Positions 47,284-59,828 of a stretch of DNA of 64,000 bases are shown one piece after another. The stretch covers positions 11,163,460 to 11,227,459 of the forward strand of contig CM057233.1 in the NCBI GenBank assembly GCA_029891385.1. The letters are read 5' to 3'. Source of the DNA: Erythroxylum novogranatense (lineage: Eukaryota > Streptophyta > Magnoliopsida > Malpighiales > Erythroxylaceae). A program made the translations under genes and the position numbers. The notes beneath the pieces were generated by a model. It did not search any database. It was not told where the DNA came from and worked only from the letters and a program-made list of their open reading frames with translations. Position 1 is the first letter of the stretch, and every line of letters begins with the position of its first letter.

Positions 47284-48330
47284 TTCTTGGCGATCAGGTA
47301 GATCAGCCAGCTGACCAAGGATCAGTCGGAGCGAGTAGGGAGCCATCGGTACCTCATTCTGAGGAGTTGCCTCCTAGGGCTCCCGCGAGACGGGAGCGGA
47401 GGTATGCTAAGTTGCGTAAGCAGGGGGTTGTTGACTTCTATGGCAGCACCAACCCCGCAGAGGCTGAGGGATGGTTGGAGAGGACTGAGAGAGTCCTCGA
47501 TCAGATGGATCGCGACTGATGAGCGCTTCGACACGCAGATCTCTCTTCTGTGGTCAAAGATGTCGGTGGTGGAAGATCGTGTGCAGCAAGCACCACCTGC
47601 ACTCAGATTCGACTTGGGATGATTTCTTGAGGGAATTTAGAGACAACTATATGCCCAAAGTTTATATGAAGATGAAGATGGAGGAATTTCTGGAATTGAG
47701 GCAGGGTAGGATGACTGTAGCTGAGTACGAGTGAGATTTAACGAGCTCATGGGATATGCTACTTCCCTGATTGCTACTGAGGCTGATCAGTGTCGGAGGT
47801 TCGAGAATGGCCTCAATTTGGATATTCGCACCAGATTGACCAGATCCGATATGGGCACATTTCAGGAGCCGAGGATCTTCTTTATTCTAGTTAGGCAACA
47901 CGAGATGACCAGCCGAAGTTTGGTCAGGGGCCCAGGGGTAAGAGGCTGAGTGATAGTCAGGGCACTTCTAGCAGGGGGTATGGCAAGTGCCAGAGCAGGA
48001 TCTTCAGGTCATCTGGAGGAGCTAGACAGTCTGGATTTGGGCAGAGAGGAGATCGCTCAGACCGGTAAAGGGCAAATGGCGATGGTAGAGGTTCAGCCGA
48101 TTCTCCCCATGTGAGTATTGTGAGAGGAAACATAGTGGGGAGTGCTGGAGATTTACCGGAGTTTGTCTCAAAGCGGCCCATGGAGCATCGATCAGAACTG
48201 CCAGACATCGTGGGAGCCCACCACTATGACCGCTGCTCAGCAAGAATACCACAGTACAACAGAGTCAAGGAGGTGGATTCGGATTTAGGGGCAGAGGCAG
48301 AGCCCGAGGCAGAGCTGAGGGGTCTGTTAT
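47284..48330 (+). pseudogene. Element E gag (frameshifted)
   Basis: This would be the capsid/nucleocapsid protein. Conserved capsid pieces appear in three frames: VVDFYGSTNPAEAEGWLERT near 47428, WDDFLREFRDNYMPKVY near 47612, and FNELMGYATSLIATEADQC near 47735. A zinc knuckle CEYCERKHSGEC (CX2CX4HX4C) lies at 48109-48144. An Arg/Gly/Glu-rich linker leads to the protease. Several frameshifts and a TGA after QMDRD near 47517 make it non-functional. The start codon is not clear. Confidence 0.85.
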
Positions 48331-48619
48331 GAGGACAGAGGGACTGAGCAGCAGACTGCAGTCCCAGGCTAGAGTCTATGCCATGACTCGGCAAAAGGCT
48401 CAGGATTCCTCGGATGTTGTTGCAGGTATGCTTTTGATTTCTGGCTTTGAAGCATATGCATTGTTGGATCCTGGATCCACTTATTCTTTTATTGCACTGC
48501 ATTTGGCATGTAGACTGCATGGGGATAGGGAGAGATTACAGTATGGGTTAGAGGTGAGTACCCCTTTAGGTAGTACGACTGTTTTGGGAGAGATCTGTAA
48601 GGGGTGCCCGATTCAGATT
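48331..48619 (+). pseudogene. Element E aspartic protease, 5' part
   Basis: It contains the active-site region ALLDPGSTYSF, then HGDRERLQYGLEVSTPLGST and GEICKGCPIQ, where element H interrupts. The DPGS variant is shared with B. This half is open up to the H insertion, whose duplication AGATT lies at 48615-48619. Confidence 0.88.
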
Positions 48620-49079
48620 TGTAACATCCCACCCTCAATTGGAAGGGTAGAATAGTAAATTGGCATAGGATGGACTAGATTGGGATTTCATAGGATTGCT
48701 CATGCATAATAGGATTGGTCCACAGTCATATTTGTGCACATAAAATTACTGTGCATACATACATGATATTCCCGGTTTGCGTGCCTAAGATAATTTTATT
48801 GGGATTAACTTGGTTAATAAGTTTGAAAAATTATTCTGAGTGTGCCATAAATTGTTTTCTATTTTAAGGAATTTATGGGAATTTTTCTGGATTTTTCCGG
48901 AGAAAATTTCCTGACCGGGAAAAATCGCCATTGGTGAATCCACGATTTTCTAGAAGGAAAACTGCTACCCAATGACACTGTATTATTGGGTATATTATTT
49001 TGGGATTGAAATTAGGTCATTGGAATTGATTGGGTTAATTTTGGACTAGGTTTAATTGATTAAAGTATTAATATGTTGA

Positions 49080-49159
49080 CTTTTCCTTAACTAATCCTAT
49101 TAAGCCACCTAGCCTCTCACTTTTCCTTAACTAATCCTATTAAGCCACCTAGCCTCTCA
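49080..49159 (+). repeat. 40-bp tandem duplication in LTR H1
   Basis: Two exact adjacent copies of a 40-bp unit beginning CTTTTCCTTAACTAATCC. LTR H2 has the same pair near 56618-56699, so the duplication predates insertion of H. Confidence 0.93.
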
Positions 49160-51363
49160 TTAACCATCCCACCCACGGTCATCACTTTAAGAAAGAAGGA
49201 AAACTAGTTTTAATTGTGTAGAAACTTCATTCCACCTAAAACACTCATCTCTCCCACCACCATCGATCTTCTTCTTCTTTCATCAAACCTTCTTCTTCTT
49301 TCATCAAACCTTCCTCCAAACATAAGAGCTTCTTCATGCCATCAAGTTATGTTCTTCCCATGATGATGATATACATGTTTGATGTTAGAAGAAAGTAGAA
49401 AAGTGAGAAATTGTGTGCCTTGAAGTGGAAAAGCTAATTAGGTAAGTTAGTTTAATTAAGTTTTCAATGATGCTTAAGTATGAATTTATGAATCATGGTA
49501 GGTAGAAACATTGAATGGGGGTTATGGTATGTTTATGATGATTATTGATGCCTTAAATTGATGATAATTATTGCTTGAATTAATGGGTATAAGATTAGGT
49601 TAGTTATGAATTGAAAGTAGGATGAGTGATGAATGGTTTTAGCTTGATTGTAATTGCATTTTGATGATGATTTGCATAGGAATTGAGAAATTAATGCTGC
49701 CAAAATGTGACTATTAGCCCTAGTGAATGTATTAATATTGTAGGTACTGATTTTTGTTAAAATGAGATGCCTATGGTAGTAGGAATTGAATTGGTATGAT
49801 AGGAAGTGAATTGAGAAGTAAAGCTGGAAATTGATTTTGACCTAGTATACTGATTTGATCATAACTCATTGTTTAGATATGAAAATTAGGCAAGGTTTGT
49901 GCCCACTTAAACTTTGGTTTGTTGGCTACATTTTTGTGTGAAATAGGTGTTGTCCAATTTTAGCTGTAAGAGGGTGAAATATGGCCTGGAAAGTTACTGC
50001 TGGAAATGATGTGAACAGTATCCGGATTTATAACCTATGAGTTTTGCAAATTTTTCTAAATTAATTGAGAAGGAATTAGGAAAAATGGACTAAATGAAAG
50101 TTTAATCCTATTCAGTTAGCTTTCCAATGCCACTGATTTTGAAATTTTTTGATATGTACAGTAGGAGTTATGGACCAATAACTGTTGGCTGTTTTAATGC
50201 ATTGAATGGAACCTAGTTGAAATGGTAGATTTGGTGTACATTCTGATTGGGAGGAATTTTAGTAATTTGTGCGAACTGAATTGGTGTTAGGGATCTACTG
50301 AAGAGTTTTATAAGACACATTTATCTTGAAAATGGTATATGGCATAAAAGTTTTAGAAATCAGATGTGGGAATTATGGATTTTCAAAGTCTGAACCTGCA
50401 TTAGGATGTTAACTGCTGATCATGACAGAAACTTGTATAACAGATTTGAAATTGTTAGAGATCAAATTGGATGTTGAGTACTTCATGAAAATTGAAGTTT
50501 GAGATCTTATCTTTTCAGGGATATAAGGTAGTGAATTTGGTGACATTTGTGCTAAGAGATATACTGTTGTGAAATGTGCTGTTCAGATTGGGAAAATTCT
50601 GAGGGCTGATGTTTTGGTGAATTGTTTGACATAGTTAGCAAGTGAATCTGACTTTGGGTTGTTCATGAAAGTTGTAGATAACGTTGTGATCTTACTGCCT
50701 TATTTATTGTGTAATTGTTGACTGAAGAATCAGAGAGTTACTGAATTTGCAATGTACTGCCCTGTTTTGATAGGTTTTGAGTGGGCAGTAGGTTTGATTG
50801 GATTTTTAACACCTTTAGAGGTGAAATTGATTTTTATGGTCTTCTTGAGAATTGTAGAGGGTTTCATTATCTTTCCAACAAGGTATAGTTTGCATTTTTC
50901 TGAAATGTGTAGAAAGGGATATGATAGATTAAATTTTGGTTAGAAATCAGGAAAACAAAGAAGGAAATAAGGGTTATACATTTAATGTGAATTTTGGTTT
51001 CTTTCGTGAATAACTCTTCCGTCCGACGTCCGATTGACCTGATTCTTGAGGCATCGGATTCATAGAATATTGAATTTCATTTTCTGAGAGATTCGGGATT
51101 TTTGGACGGGAAACTGACGTGGGTCCGGATAAGGGTCTGTTTAATTACTGTTTTGTTTAATTGGGGACCTATAGAGGTCCGAATTGCGCACCGTCAGCGC
51201 CAATAGGTTTCTAATTTTTAGACGAATTTTTATGATGAAAAAAAAAAGATTAGGGACGGGAATATCATGATCATGCATTGTGCACCTTCTAAGTGTTACA
51301 TATGCATTCTGAAATAGTTCTGATTGAACAATTGATAATGTATGTATACTGTTACTGTTATAG

Positions 51364-51429
51364 AGTCACACTTGGAGCGTCGGTCCACCGACGTCACTGA
51401 GACGGCCAAATTTTGGCTCGAAAATACAG
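51364..51429 (+). other. Candidate LTR mini-exon (H1)
   Basis: A 66-nt segment is preceded by TTACTGTTATAG (acceptor-like) and followed by GTGAGT (donor-like, ACAG/GTGAGT). It contains TTGGAGCGTCGG and a short palindrome GTCGGTCCACCGAC. The equivalent segment in LTR B1 (minus strand, 11400-11466) has the same borders and nearly the same length. No transcript evidence is available. Confidence 0.4.
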
Positions 51430-51765
51430 GTGAGTAACCTAATTGGTTCCTCAACCTTTAGGTGTTTAATATTTTGCAATTATGCCATGTGGAGATAATG
51501 GAGGGTTATGTGTGTTTGATTTTGACTGATTTTGGACCGTAGGTGTCTGAAATATTTGGAATGTGATATCGAAGTGCTATTTGTATGTAACTATGCATGG
51601 GTGCTTCAATGGAATAATTTGTGAATATGAAATTTATTAGTGACTGAATTACCGGACCGAAGGTCCGAAGGAACGGGAATTGGTCTTTGAAATGTAAAAT
51701 GACTGTGAATGTGAATTGAACATGTACATTGCATGCATAAAAGTATGATCGATAAAGACAACAGG

Positions 51766-51935
51766 ATCGGAGCAGCCACCGATCGTAGGCATATCACGCC
51801 TAATGTATATGAGAGCTTTCAGCTCAACGACAGACCTCGGGTCCAACGTATTCGAGCCTCAGCTCAAGGTATCGTGGCTTCAAGCCCAATGTTTTCGAGC
51901 CACGCTCAACGCAATGTACCCGCCATCGACAAGCC
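51766..51935 (+). repeat. Covarying mini-hairpin array (H1)
   Basis: Units of about 20-26 bp carry stems GAGCT-TTC-AGCTC, ACCT-CGG-GTCC, AGC-CTC-AGCT, GGCTT-CA-AGCCC and GAGC-CAC-GCTC, separated by spacers resembling AACGTATT. It is the counterpart of the C1 array in the opposite orientation. Confidence 0.8.
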
Positions 51936-52585
51936 AAAGCACGGCCGCAACAATGAAATGAAATGAAAAGTGTCACATGTGCATTGCATCTATAAATGAT
52001 TGAATATGAATTGTGTTAAAGGCGTAAACGCCTTACATTTGAGAAATGTGATTGCATGTATTATTTAGTAAATTGATTGAATATGCATGAGTTGAGTGAA
52101 CCATCGATGATAGTTTTCACCGAGTTCGCAAAACTCACCCAAAATTTGCAATTATTTTTTTAGACTCGAAGAATACCCGTTAGGCAACGGGCGATAACGT
52201 TGTTGGGTATCAAGTAGAGAAGAGATCGTGATCGGTTTTAAATGCATTAGTGTCCAATAGAATTGTATTCCAAAATGACTAATTGTGTGTAATGGGCCAA
52301 TGTGGTTTCTTTTGTACATAAAATGGTTAATAATCAAACTGATTGTATTAACTAAAATGGTTATCTATGCATGTTGATGCAAATTGTCTACTATTTTTCG
52401 CGCACATTAGTGTAAATGAAAGAAAAAGGAAATGGCTCTGATGGAATGAATGTTTGAAAAAAATTTATCTATACTGAATTTTGACTGACTGAGTGATGTA
52501 GCACGCCACCCTCGCGGGGCACGAACTCGGATATCACCATCGATGTCGGGTTCGAGTCATGCGGGAGTGGGGTGTTACATTTAGG

Positions 52586-52600
52586 TGGTATCAGAGCCCA
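52586..52600 (+). other. Primer binding site of element H (tRNA-iMet)
   Basis: TGGTATCAGAGCCCA lies 6 bases after the 5' LTR and is complementary to the initiator-Met tRNA 3' end. Confidence 0.92.
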
Positions 52601-55600
52601 ATAGTACGTAATGTATCCGGGCACAATCAAACATAGGGTGCATGTATTTGAGTCGTGTCATTGCGCATCGTGGCAATCGATCCCTAGTTTGAGTCGACGG
52701 TAGAAATCCTACGTGTGCATACGTGTCAAGTGACTAGGTGAGAGAAAAGTGAGATCAGACAGAGGGTGAACCTCAAATTGTATAAACAATTAGGAAAGGA
52801 AAAGGAAAATAGATAAGGAGATTAATATTGATCGTGGTTAGAATGATTGTGTTGGCCTAGACGGATTAAGGAAAGAATTGATATCAATGGATTCCGGATT
52901 AAAATGGGAATATTGTGGTGATAGAAAATGAATATGTCTAGAATCGGAGAGGTCCACTAGAGATATGGGAAGCATCTTGGTTATAGTAGGCCTAAGTGAG
53001 ATTAAAAGTCCGGATGATTAGGTAATTACACTCGATCGTATTTGTCATGAAATGGGAAATATTGACCCGAGTAAAGTATAGATGATCCGATCAGCATATA
53101 TTGGTTCATCGTGATTCGTGTTAGATATCAATAGATAATATAGGCAAATAATGATAGCGAGATTGTACCAAGAATAAGGTTATATCAGAACGGTCTACTT
53201 GACCGAAAGAACTGAAAGAGCAAGGTGCCTAGTGCCTAGTGCCTAGTAGAGTGAGAAAAAGTAGACATGGAGAGATAAAAGTGTACAAATAAACTGAAAA
53301 GAACTCGTGAAATGGGAATGATTTTGAACGTATAAGTGTGAGACTGAAATGGTTATGCGAATTTTGGTGCTAAGAGTTTGAAAATCAGTATAATAAGATC
53401 ATAAGGGAAAAAGACAGACTGACAATTTCTACTGATTGTATATCGGGAAATTCTGAATTGGTTGAAAAGACGTATATGGATACAGAAATGGTAAATGGAT
53501 GGGTAAATAGATAGAGATACAATGGAGTTGCATCAGTGATTTTGTCGTGTTTTGGGGACTGTAAATGCCCTATCATAGATTGTTTGAGGAAAATAAAGAG
53601 ATACGTAGCAATAAGGGAGATGATATTGTATAAGTTAGTGGATATGACCTTAAAAAGGTCAAGTGACATATGAATAATATGAGAATGAACTGGGAAATGA
53701 AAAAAACAAGGATAGAGATATATGAAAAGAGTTGCCACGCTTAAGTCGATTTACCATTGGGAGTATCTAGTGGATGAAGGTTGATCATGATTAATAAAAC
53801 GATGTGAAAGATACATGAAAATCACAGAGGAGATGATCGGTGAATGATTAGAGTGGCTATAAATTGAAAGTTTATACTGGGTTAAAGTAAGACATAGGAG
53901 GACTGAGTGTACCTGTAGGAGAAGAAATAAAAAATGATTATGGCATCACCATTTATTTGAGGATTAGCATAAATGTAAAGGAGTCTTACTAAGTCTGAAT
54001 TGTATAGGTTACTAATGGGTTTCCGGATAAAATGCTAAGGTATAGATTACTGAGTAAGTGGTAAAGAAAGTGTTTATGTGACTGTTACAAGGAACCTTAG
54101 TGTAAGGAATGTTCTGATCTTTTAAATTATGGCATAAACTTGTTCTGATTGGGATAGTGCTTAAGAATGATTGAAATACAATTAGGGACACTAATTGGCT
54201 GATGAGACTTTCGTGAACAGTATAAAGATGGTAGCAAGACTAATGGACAAACGGAAAGAAGTATGGACGAAATCAAAAGTGAAATTGAGGTTATCTGTAC
54301 TGTGTGTACGGAAATGTAACGTATCCAACAACATGAGTGGAAGTTTAATTTGAGGTGATCCTATTGCTATGTGAAACGAATAGAGCTCCATTGGGAAGGC
54401 AAAACTGTAAAGTAGTCCCGAACTGTAAAGTGGAATACTCAAATGAAGTGGAAATTGATGGAAGTCCAATTACAGATGATTAGGTATTGGTATATATAGA
54501 TATATCGATGTGGATGGCAGGAAATCGATTGAAAAGAGAAAATGAATAGAGACAAGAAGTTCTAAAGGGAAATTGATAATGACGTGATGTAGTGTTATCT
54601 TCATAAAGGGGTTACAAATACACTAATTGTGGACTGAATGAATTGAATGATGTTTGGTAATGTATGGAAAAGTTTAAGAGGGAATGATGCAAAGTAAGCA
54701 AATGGTAGTGACTATGATTATAGACGGAATGTGTTTGAAAGAATTGAACAGTGAAAAGTAAAATGAACTATATGAATTATTGACGAATTTGATACTGCTG
54801 ATAAGCATACCTTTGGAGAGTGGACAATGTGTGTTGAACTGAAACATAATGTTCAAACGGTAGTAGATAAATTGAATTGACGTTGATAAATGGTATGGGT
54901 GTCATGATCGCGATTGAAAGTCTTGGAGACTGTAGATTCCTATAAGGATACACTGTGTTTATTCGAGGAAAGAGACGGGTATAAATGACTACTATATTGA
55001 CAATTTTGAACCGAACAGACATTTCTAACTAGTGAACAGATAAGGCTGCAAGGAATAGATTAATTACAGATATTGGGATTTGCAAAGAATGTCAAGTAGA
55101 TTATGGGTTCTGGAAATTGAGAGACTGAATAAAGGTAAGAATGGTTAAGAGTACAAGAGTTACAGTGGTGAGTCTTATAAGGAGTCTGAATATGCGAGTG
55201 AAGTCAGGAAAACGATACTGAATGATTCATAGAAGAAGTATGTACCGAAAAAAGTGATAGAACAAGAAAGTGAACAGTCGAAGCTAGACATTCTAGTAAG
55301 TATATGCGAAAGGTGAATTGACTAACTATGGGTATAGAATGAAGTGATTATTGGTTCGAGTGCTTCTAAGTTTGAATGCTCAACAGGAAAAAAATGTTTA
55401 AGTGGTTTGGGTTTCACAGGATTATGATCGTATTATAAAGTTCGATTTATCGCTACATCGCAAGGTTTAACAGAGTCAAAGACCATAATGGCTTTGAGAC
55501 TGTGATGGGTGAAACAAAGGAACTCAGGAAATCTGAATGGGTTAGTGGAGGTGCAACCGGATAGGACAAATGAAATAGAGTAAAATACTTATCTGAATAG

Positions 55601-56143
55601 AGTACGTGAACATTATAGAATAGTGAATTGTCCAAGGAGAGTTGCATTTGAACTAAGAGTCAATGGATTATAAAGAATGACCGATAGGTAAATTATCACC
55701 GGTTATAGCGAAATGGCGCTACATGTCACCGTATGGGTACCAAAGGAAAGTGAATCGCCTGGGACTAGATGAAGGAGGTTATGGTAAGTTGTACTCAATG
55801 GAATACTAATTAGATCGCATAAGATTAGAGAAAAGGGTATTGGATGGGTAAAACGTGATGAGTGAATAGGTTCAGAAATAATGTACTGAGTCATAGCTCT
55901 GGAAATGGCAAGTGAGATAGTTAAGATAGTGAGATCACCAACTGACAGCCGTGTTAAGTCCGTCTACTGTGATGAGTGATAATGAGTTAGCCAAATTAGT
56001 AACTGAACAACTGATTGAATATGGTTACAGTGACCTTTCGGAAAATGAATTATTGAGTGGAAAAGTGTATGGGACATATAGGAACATATGATTACGATCA
56101 TACTGAACTGTTGACTGAGAATTTCGAGGACGAAATTTTTATT
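52601..56143 (+). other. Element H internal region, non-coding
   Basis: About 3.5 kb with no retroviral motif in any frame and only short open stretches. Its last bases (AATTTCGAGGACGAAATTTT) match the end of coding Tekay elements. Its 5' leader resembles that of C only in outline. Confidence 0.85.
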
Positions 56144-56156
56144 AGGAGGGGTGAAT
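56144..56156 (+). other. Polypurine tract of element H
   Basis: AGGAGGGGTGAAT directly precedes the 3' LTR. One T interrupts the purine run, unlike in B, C and E. Confidence 0.82.
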
Positions 56157-59100
56157 TGTAACATCCCACCCTCAATTGGAAGGGTAGAATAGTAAATTGG
56201 CATAGGATGGACTAGATTGAGATTTCATAGGATTGCTCATGCATAATAGGATTGGTCCACAGTCATATTTGTGCACATAAAATTACTGTGCATACATACA
56301 TGATATTCGGTTCATGTGCCTAAGATAATTTTATTGGGATTAACTTGGTTAATAGGTTTGAAAAATTATTCTGAGTGTGCCATAAATTGTTTTCTATTTT
56401 AAGGAATTTATGGGAATTTTTCTGGATTTTTCCGGAGAAAATTTCCGGACCGGGAAAAAATCGCCAGTTGGTGAATCGGTCGATTTTCGGTAACGAAAAC
56501 TGCTACCCAATGACACTGTATTATTGGGTATATTATTTTGGGATTGAAATTAGGGTCATTGGAATTGATTGGGTTAATTTTGGACTAGGTTTAATTGATT
56601 AAAGTATTAATATGTTGACTTTTCCTTAACTAATCCTATTAAGCCACCTAGCCTCTCACTTTTCCTTAACTAATCCTATTAAGCCACCTAGCCTCTCATT
56701 AACCATCCCACCCACGGTCATCACTTTAAGAAAGAAGGAAAACTAGTTTTAATTGTGTAGAAACTTCATTCCACCTAAAACACTCATCTCTCCCACCACC
56801 ATCGATCTTCTTCTTCTTTCATCAAACCTTCTTCTTCTTTCATCAAACCTTCCTCCAAACATAAGAGCTTCTTCATGCCATCAAGTTATGTTCTTCCCAT
56901 GATTATGATATACATGTTTGATGTTAGAACAAAGTAGAAAAAGTGAGAAATTGGTGTGCCTTGAAGTGGAAAAGCTAATTAGGTAAGTTAGTTTAATTAA
57001 GTTTTCAATGATGCTTAAGTATGAATTTATGAATCATGGTAGGTAGAAACATTGAATGGGGGTTATGGTATGTTTATGATGATTATTGATGCCTTAAATT
57101 GATGATAATTATTGCTTGAATTAATGGGTATAAGATTAGGGTTAGTTATGAATTGAAAGTAGGATGAGTGATGAATGGTTTTAGCTTGATTGTAATTGCA
57201 TTTTGATGATGATTTGTGCATAGGAATTGAGAAATTAATGCTGCCAAAATGTGACTATTAGCCCTAGTGAATGTATTAATATTGTAGGTACTGATTTTGT
57301 GTTAAAATGAGATGCCTATGGTAGTAGGAATTGAATTGGTATGATAGGAAGTGAATTGGAGAAGTAAAGCTGGAAATTGATTTTTGACCTAGTATACTGA
57401 TTTGATCATAACACATTGTTTAGATATGCAAATTAGGCAAGGTTTGTGCCCACTTAAACTTTGGTTTGTTGGCTACATTTTTGTGTGAAATAGGTGTTGT
57501 CCAATTTTAGCTGTAAGAGGGTGAAATATGGCCTGGAAAGTTACTGCTGGAAATGATGTGAACAGTATCCGGATTTATAACCTATGAGTTTTGCAAATTT
57601 TTCTAAATTAATTGAGAAGGAATTAGGAAAAATGGACTAAATGAAAGTTTAATCCTATTCAGTTAGCTTTCCAATTCCACTGATTTTGCAATTTTTTGAT
57701 ATGTACAGTAGGAGTTATGGACCAATAACTGTTGGCTGTTTTAATGCATTGAATGGAACCTAGTTGAAATGGTAGATTTGGTGTACATTCTGATTTGGAG
57801 GAATTTTAGTAATTTGTGCGAACTGAATTGGTGTTAGGGATCTACTGAAGAGTTTTATAAGACACATTTATCTTGAAAATGGTATATGGCATAAAAGTTT
57901 TAGAAATCAGATGTGGGAATTATGGATTTTCAAAATCTGAACTCGCATTAGGATGTTAATCACGATCATGACAGAAACTTGTATAACAGATTTGAAATTG
58001 TTAGAGATCAAATTGGATGTTGAGTACTTCATGAAAATTGAATTTTGAGATCTTATCTTTTCAGGGATATAAGGTAGTGAATTTGGTGACATTTGTGCTA
58101 AGAGATATACTGTTGTGAAATGTGCTGTTCAGATTGGGAAAATTCTGAGGGCTGATGTTTTGGTGAATTGTTTGACATAGTTAGCAAGTGAATCTGATTT
58201 TGGGTTGTTCATGAACGTTGTAGATAATGTTGTGATCTTACTGCCTTATTTATTGTGTAATTGTTGACTGAAGAATCAGAGAGTTACTGAATTTGCAATG
58301 TACTGCCCTGTTTTGATAGGTTTTGAGTGGGCAGTAGGTTTGATTGGATTTTTAATACCCTTAGGGGTGAAATTGATTTTTATGGTCTTCTTGAGAATTG
58401 TAGAGGGTTTCATTATCTTTCCAACAAGGTATAGTTTGCATTTTTCTGAAATGTGTAGAAAGGGATATGATAGACGAATTTTTATGATGAAGAAAAAGGA
58501 TTAGGGACGGGAATATCATGATCATGCATTGTGCACCTTCTAAGTGTTACATATGCATTCTGAAATAGTTCTGATTGAACAATTGATAATGTATGTATAC
58601 TGTTACTGTTATAGAGTCACACTTGGAGCGTCGGTCCACCGACGTCACTAAGACGGCCAAATTTTGGCTTGAAAATACAGATGAGTAACCTAGTTGGTTC
58701 CTCAACCTTTAGGTGTTTAATATTTTGCAATTATGCCATGTGGAGATAATGGAGGGTTATGTGTGTTTGATTTTGACTGATTTTGGACCGTAGGTGTCTG
58801 AAATATTTGGAATGTGATATCGAAGTGCTATTTGTATGTAACTATGCATGGGTGCTTCAATGGAATAATTTGGTGAATATGAAATTTATTAGTGACTGAA
58901 TTACCGGACCGAAGGTCCGAAGGAACGGGAATTGGTCTTTGAAATGTAAAATGACTGTGAATGTGAATTGGAACATGTACATTGCATGCATAAAAGTATG
59001 ATCAGATAAAGGCAGTTGTGACCGGAGCAGCCACCGTATCAGGGCATATTACGCCTAACGATATGAGAGCTTTCACCAACGACAGACCTCGGGTCCAACG

Positions 59101-59828
59101 ATTCGTAACCTCGTGCTCAAGGTATCGTGGCTTCAAGCCCATGTTTTCGAGCCACCGCTCAACGAATGTGCCCACATCGACAGTTTCATGCGCATCACAA
59201 CAATGAAATGAAAATGAAAAGTGTCACATGTGCATTGCATCTATAAATGATTGAATATGAATTGTGTTAAAGGCGAAACGCCTTACATTTGAGAAATGTG
59301 ATTGTATGTATTATTTAGTAAATTGATTGAATATGCATGAGTTGAGTGAACCATCGATGATGGTTTTCACCGAGTTCGCAAAACTCACCCAAAATTTGCA
59401 ATTATTTTTTCAGACTCGAAGAATACCCGTTAGCAACGGGCGATATCGTTGTTGGGTATCAAGTAGAGAAGAGATCGATGGGTTTTAAATCGCATTAGTG
59501 TCCAATAGAATTGTATTCCAAAATGACTAATTGTGTGTAATGGGCCAATGTGGTTCTTTTGTACATAAAATGGTTAATAACTGAAACTGATTGTATTAAC
59601 TAAAAATGGTTATCTATGCATGTTGATGCAAATTGTCTACTATTTTACGCGCACATTAGTGTAAATGAAAGAAAAAGGAAATGGCTCTGATGGAATGAAT
59701 GTTTGAAAAAAATTTATCTATACTGAATTTTGACTGACTGAGTGATGTAGCACGCCACCCTCGCGGGGCACGAACTCGGATATCACCATCGATGTCGGGT
59801 TCGGGTCATGCGGGAGTGGGGTGTTACA
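56157..59828 (+). repeat. Element H 3' LTR (H2, 3.67 kb)
   Basis: Near-identical to H1 except for a 294-bp deletion corresponding to H1 50929-51222, with 4-bp TAGA microhomology at the joint (near 58471). Mini-hairpins lie at about 59025-59185 and the double palindrome at 59334-59390. Confidence 0.93.

Larger units (their letters stand above)
48620..52579 (+). repeat. Element H 5' LTR (H1, 3.96 kb)
   Basis: TGTAACATCCC to GGGGTGTTACA. The left two-thirds resembles LTR B and the right third resembles LTR C. It contains a 40-bp tandem duplication (49080-49159), a GGTAAGT donor-like site near 49441, about five CATGAAAGTTGTAG/TTTCCAAC modules (50090-50930), the candidate mini-exon (51364-51429), the mini-hairpin array (51766-51935) and the double palindrome (52084-52140). 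Confidence 0.93.
48620..59828 (+). mobile_element. Element H: non-autonomous LTR element (LARD-like)
   Basis: It is flanked by AGATT (48615-48619, 59829-59833) within the protease of element E. It has LTRs at 48620-52579 and 56157-59828, a primer site at 52586-52600, a 3.6-kb internal region without coding capacity and a polypurine tract at 56144-56156. The two LTRs are nearly identical, so it is likely among the younger insertions. Confidence 0.93.
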
